Below, piece by piece: positions 22,744 through 23,775 of a stretch of 23,775 nucleotides of DNA (positions are counted from its first letter, which is position 1; the number at the start of each line of letters is the position of its first letter). Source of the stretch: JAEZKC01 sp046546375. Its GTDB lineage: Bacteria > Fibrobacterota > Chitinivibrionia > Chitinivibrionales > Chitinispirillaceae. Location of the stretch: NCBI GenBank assembly GCA_046546375.1, contig JBKGXV010000052.1:1-23775 (forward strand), given 5' to 3'. Under the pieces are notes generated by a model, which searched no databases, was not told where the DNA came from, and saw nothing but the letters and a program-made list of their open reading frames with translations. The translations under genes and the position numbers were made by a program.

Positions 22744-22785
22744 ATGGGTTTAGTCTTTTTTTGATAAAAAGAGAATGGAAAAACT

Positions 22786-23772
22786 ATGAAGAATTCCCCC
22801 GTGTTTGCACTGAGTATGGGAGATCCGGCGGGTATAGGACCGGAAATAGCAGTCAAGGCTCTCCCCTCCCTTTCAAGTTGTGATTTCCGTATAATAGTAG
22901 TGGGTGATCTGGAAGTGATGCAGAGAGCCCTTGGCTACTGCAAAAGTCAGGAGAAGCTCAACAGTGTGAGTGATCCTCAGCAGGCGCAGTGCGGAAAAAT
23001 CAATGTTCTTGACCTCAACGTCATCTCACCGGATCAGTTCACCCCCGGACAAATATCCCCCGAATGCGGCAAAGCCGCCTATACCTATATCACCGAGGCG
23101 ATCAGACTTGCCTTGAAGGGTAACGTGGCGGGAGTGGTCACCAATCCCATTTCAAAGGAATCTCTGAAAAGTGCGGGGATAAACTTCCCGGGCCATACGG
23201 AGATTTTCGCAGAACAGACCGGAACAGAAGACTTCTCCATGGTATTTTTCCTGGACAATGTGGCAGTGGCTCATGTCACCACCCACTGCTCGCTTAAAGA
23301 GGCTATCGAATTGATAAAGCAGAAACGGGTTCTCAGGCAGATCCGGCTTCTGAACAGGTCCCTTGAGGGGCTGGGTATCACTTCTCCTCAGATCGCAGTC
23401 GGAGGTCTCAATCCCCATGCTGGGGAAAAGGGGCTATTCGGAAGCGAGGAGCTGGAGCATATCAACCCGGCAATTGAGCAGGCCCGCTCGGAGGGGATCA
23501 ATGTCTCGGGCCCCTACCCTCCGGACACGGTGTTCATGCGCGCGTTCAGGGGGGAATTCAACGGGGTGGTATCCATGCTCCACGACCACGGCTTCGTAGC
23601 ACTCAAATCCAGGGATTTCGAGCACGGGGTGAATATCACCATAGGGCTTCCCATTATAAGAACATCGGTGGGTCACGGAACAGCGTTTGACAAAGCCGGA
23701 ACTGGAACCGCCTCGCCTGAGAGTCTTCTCTCGGCTATCGAGGCGGCCTGGAAGCTGTTCAGGAACCGGTGA
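22786..23772 (+). CDS. pdxA: 4-hydroxythreonine-4-phosphate dehydrogenase, 328 aa
   Basis: PdxA oxidises 4-phosphohydroxy-L-threonine with NAD in pyridoxal-phosphate synthesis (DXP-dependent route) in the cytoplasm. Family motifs in order: ALSMGDPAGIGPEIAVKAL at the N-terminus, VTNPISKESLKSAG, GHTEIFAEQTG, VAHVTTHCSLKEA with a metal-binding His, AVGGLNPHAGEKGLFG with the second, GPYPPDTVF, MLHDHGFVALK and TSVGHGTAFDKAGTGTA with the third. The usual MYHDQG reads MLHDHG here. Length is typical (about 330 aa) and the gene is complete, ending 3 bases before the window end. A GGA-containing purine stretch lies before the ATG. Confidence 0.95.
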   Translation: MKNSPVFALSMGDPAGIGPEIAVKALPSLSSCDFRIIVVGDLEVMQRALGYCKSQEKLNSVSDPQQAQCGKINVLDLNVISPDQFTPGQISPECGKAAYTYITEAIRLALKGNVAGVVTNPISKESLKSAGINFPGHTEIFAEQTGTEDFSMVFFLDNVAVAHVTTHCSLKEAIELIKQKRVLRQIRLLNRSLEGLGITSPQIAVGGLNPHAGEKGLFGSEELEHINPAIEQARSEGINVSGPYPPDTVFMRAFRGEFNGVVSMLHDHGFVALKSRDFEHGVNITIGLPIIRTSVGHGTAFDKAGTGTASPESLLSAIEAAWKLFRNR

Positions 23773-23775
23773 GGT

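Noticed and set aside
22490..22753. 87-codon frame on the plus strand between csrA and pdxA
   Set aside because: It covers the better-looking 58-aa gene on the other strand, has no ribosome binding site, and its residues read as an antisense shadow.
1..23775. Prophage, insertion sequence, toxin-antitoxin, defence or CRISPR elements
   Set aside because: No transposase, integrase, phage structural gene, terminal inverted repeats, or regularly spaced repeats were seen on either strand.

Overview
The window looks like chromosomal DNA of a motile, diderm (Gram-negative type) bacterium of the Fibrobacterota/Chlorobiota/Bacteroidota (FCB) superphylum. A flagellated Fibrobacterota lineage such as the Chitinispirillia is my best guess, by inference. 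Evidence: a secreted metalloprotease whose C-terminus resembles the sorting domains of type IX secretion cargo; a secreted protein of the FCB family usually labelled 'asparagine synthetase B'; and a full set of late flagellar genes, which most Bacteroidota lack. I see no transposase, integrase, phage gene, CRISPR array, tRNA or rRNA. The genes are housekeeping or envelope genes in compact operons.

Layout. (1) 59-3694, plus strand: an AT-rich orphan secreted or lipoprotein-like gene, then a large secreted HExxH metalloprotease. (2) 3707-7422, minus strand: ispF (isoprenoid synthesis), then a tight operon read namZ > murU-like > amgK-like. This operon would release N-acetylmuramic acid (MurNAc) from peptidoglycan, phosphorylate it on C1 and make UDP-MurNAc. 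It is the most coherent metabolic system here. (3) 7634-7840, plus: rpsU with its own promoter and terminator. (4) 7875-12927, minus: aspS, the 'AsnB-like' secreted protein, a UMF1-type MFS transporter and a SpoU/TrmH methyltransferase, with an ATGA overlap and short gaps that suggest one operon. (5) 13257-15047, plus: a PAS-GGDEF-EAL protein with a degenerate GGDEF and an intact EAL. (6) 15049-16217, minus: a TatD nuclease and a stand-alone receiver protein that lacks the phosphorylatable Asp. (7) 16493-22468, plus: the flagellar block flgJ (with a lytic transglycosylase domain), flgN, flgK, flgL, flagellin, fliW, csrA. (8) 22541-22717, minus: a 58-residue protein gene. (9) 22786-23772, plus: pdxA.

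How the parts fit. The flagellar block starts from a consensus sigma-54 promoter (TGGCAC-N5-TTGC) just before flgJ, and flagellin has its own close-to-consensus sigma-54 site. Flagellin is followed directly by fliW and csrA, the set that in other bacteria forms a partner switch controlling flagellin translation; GGA motifs in the flagellin leader fit this. FlgK and FlgL each carry an inserted module with the same EGxDYxVDYxxG signature, which standard FlgK/FlgL lack. The PAS-GGDEF-EAL protein and the pseudo-receiver sit just upstream of the flagellar genes and could link to motility, but nothing in the sequence proves it.

Limits. All calls come from reading translations and DNA by eye. Family names rest on recognised motifs, not searches. 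Promoters, operators and terminators are pattern matches.
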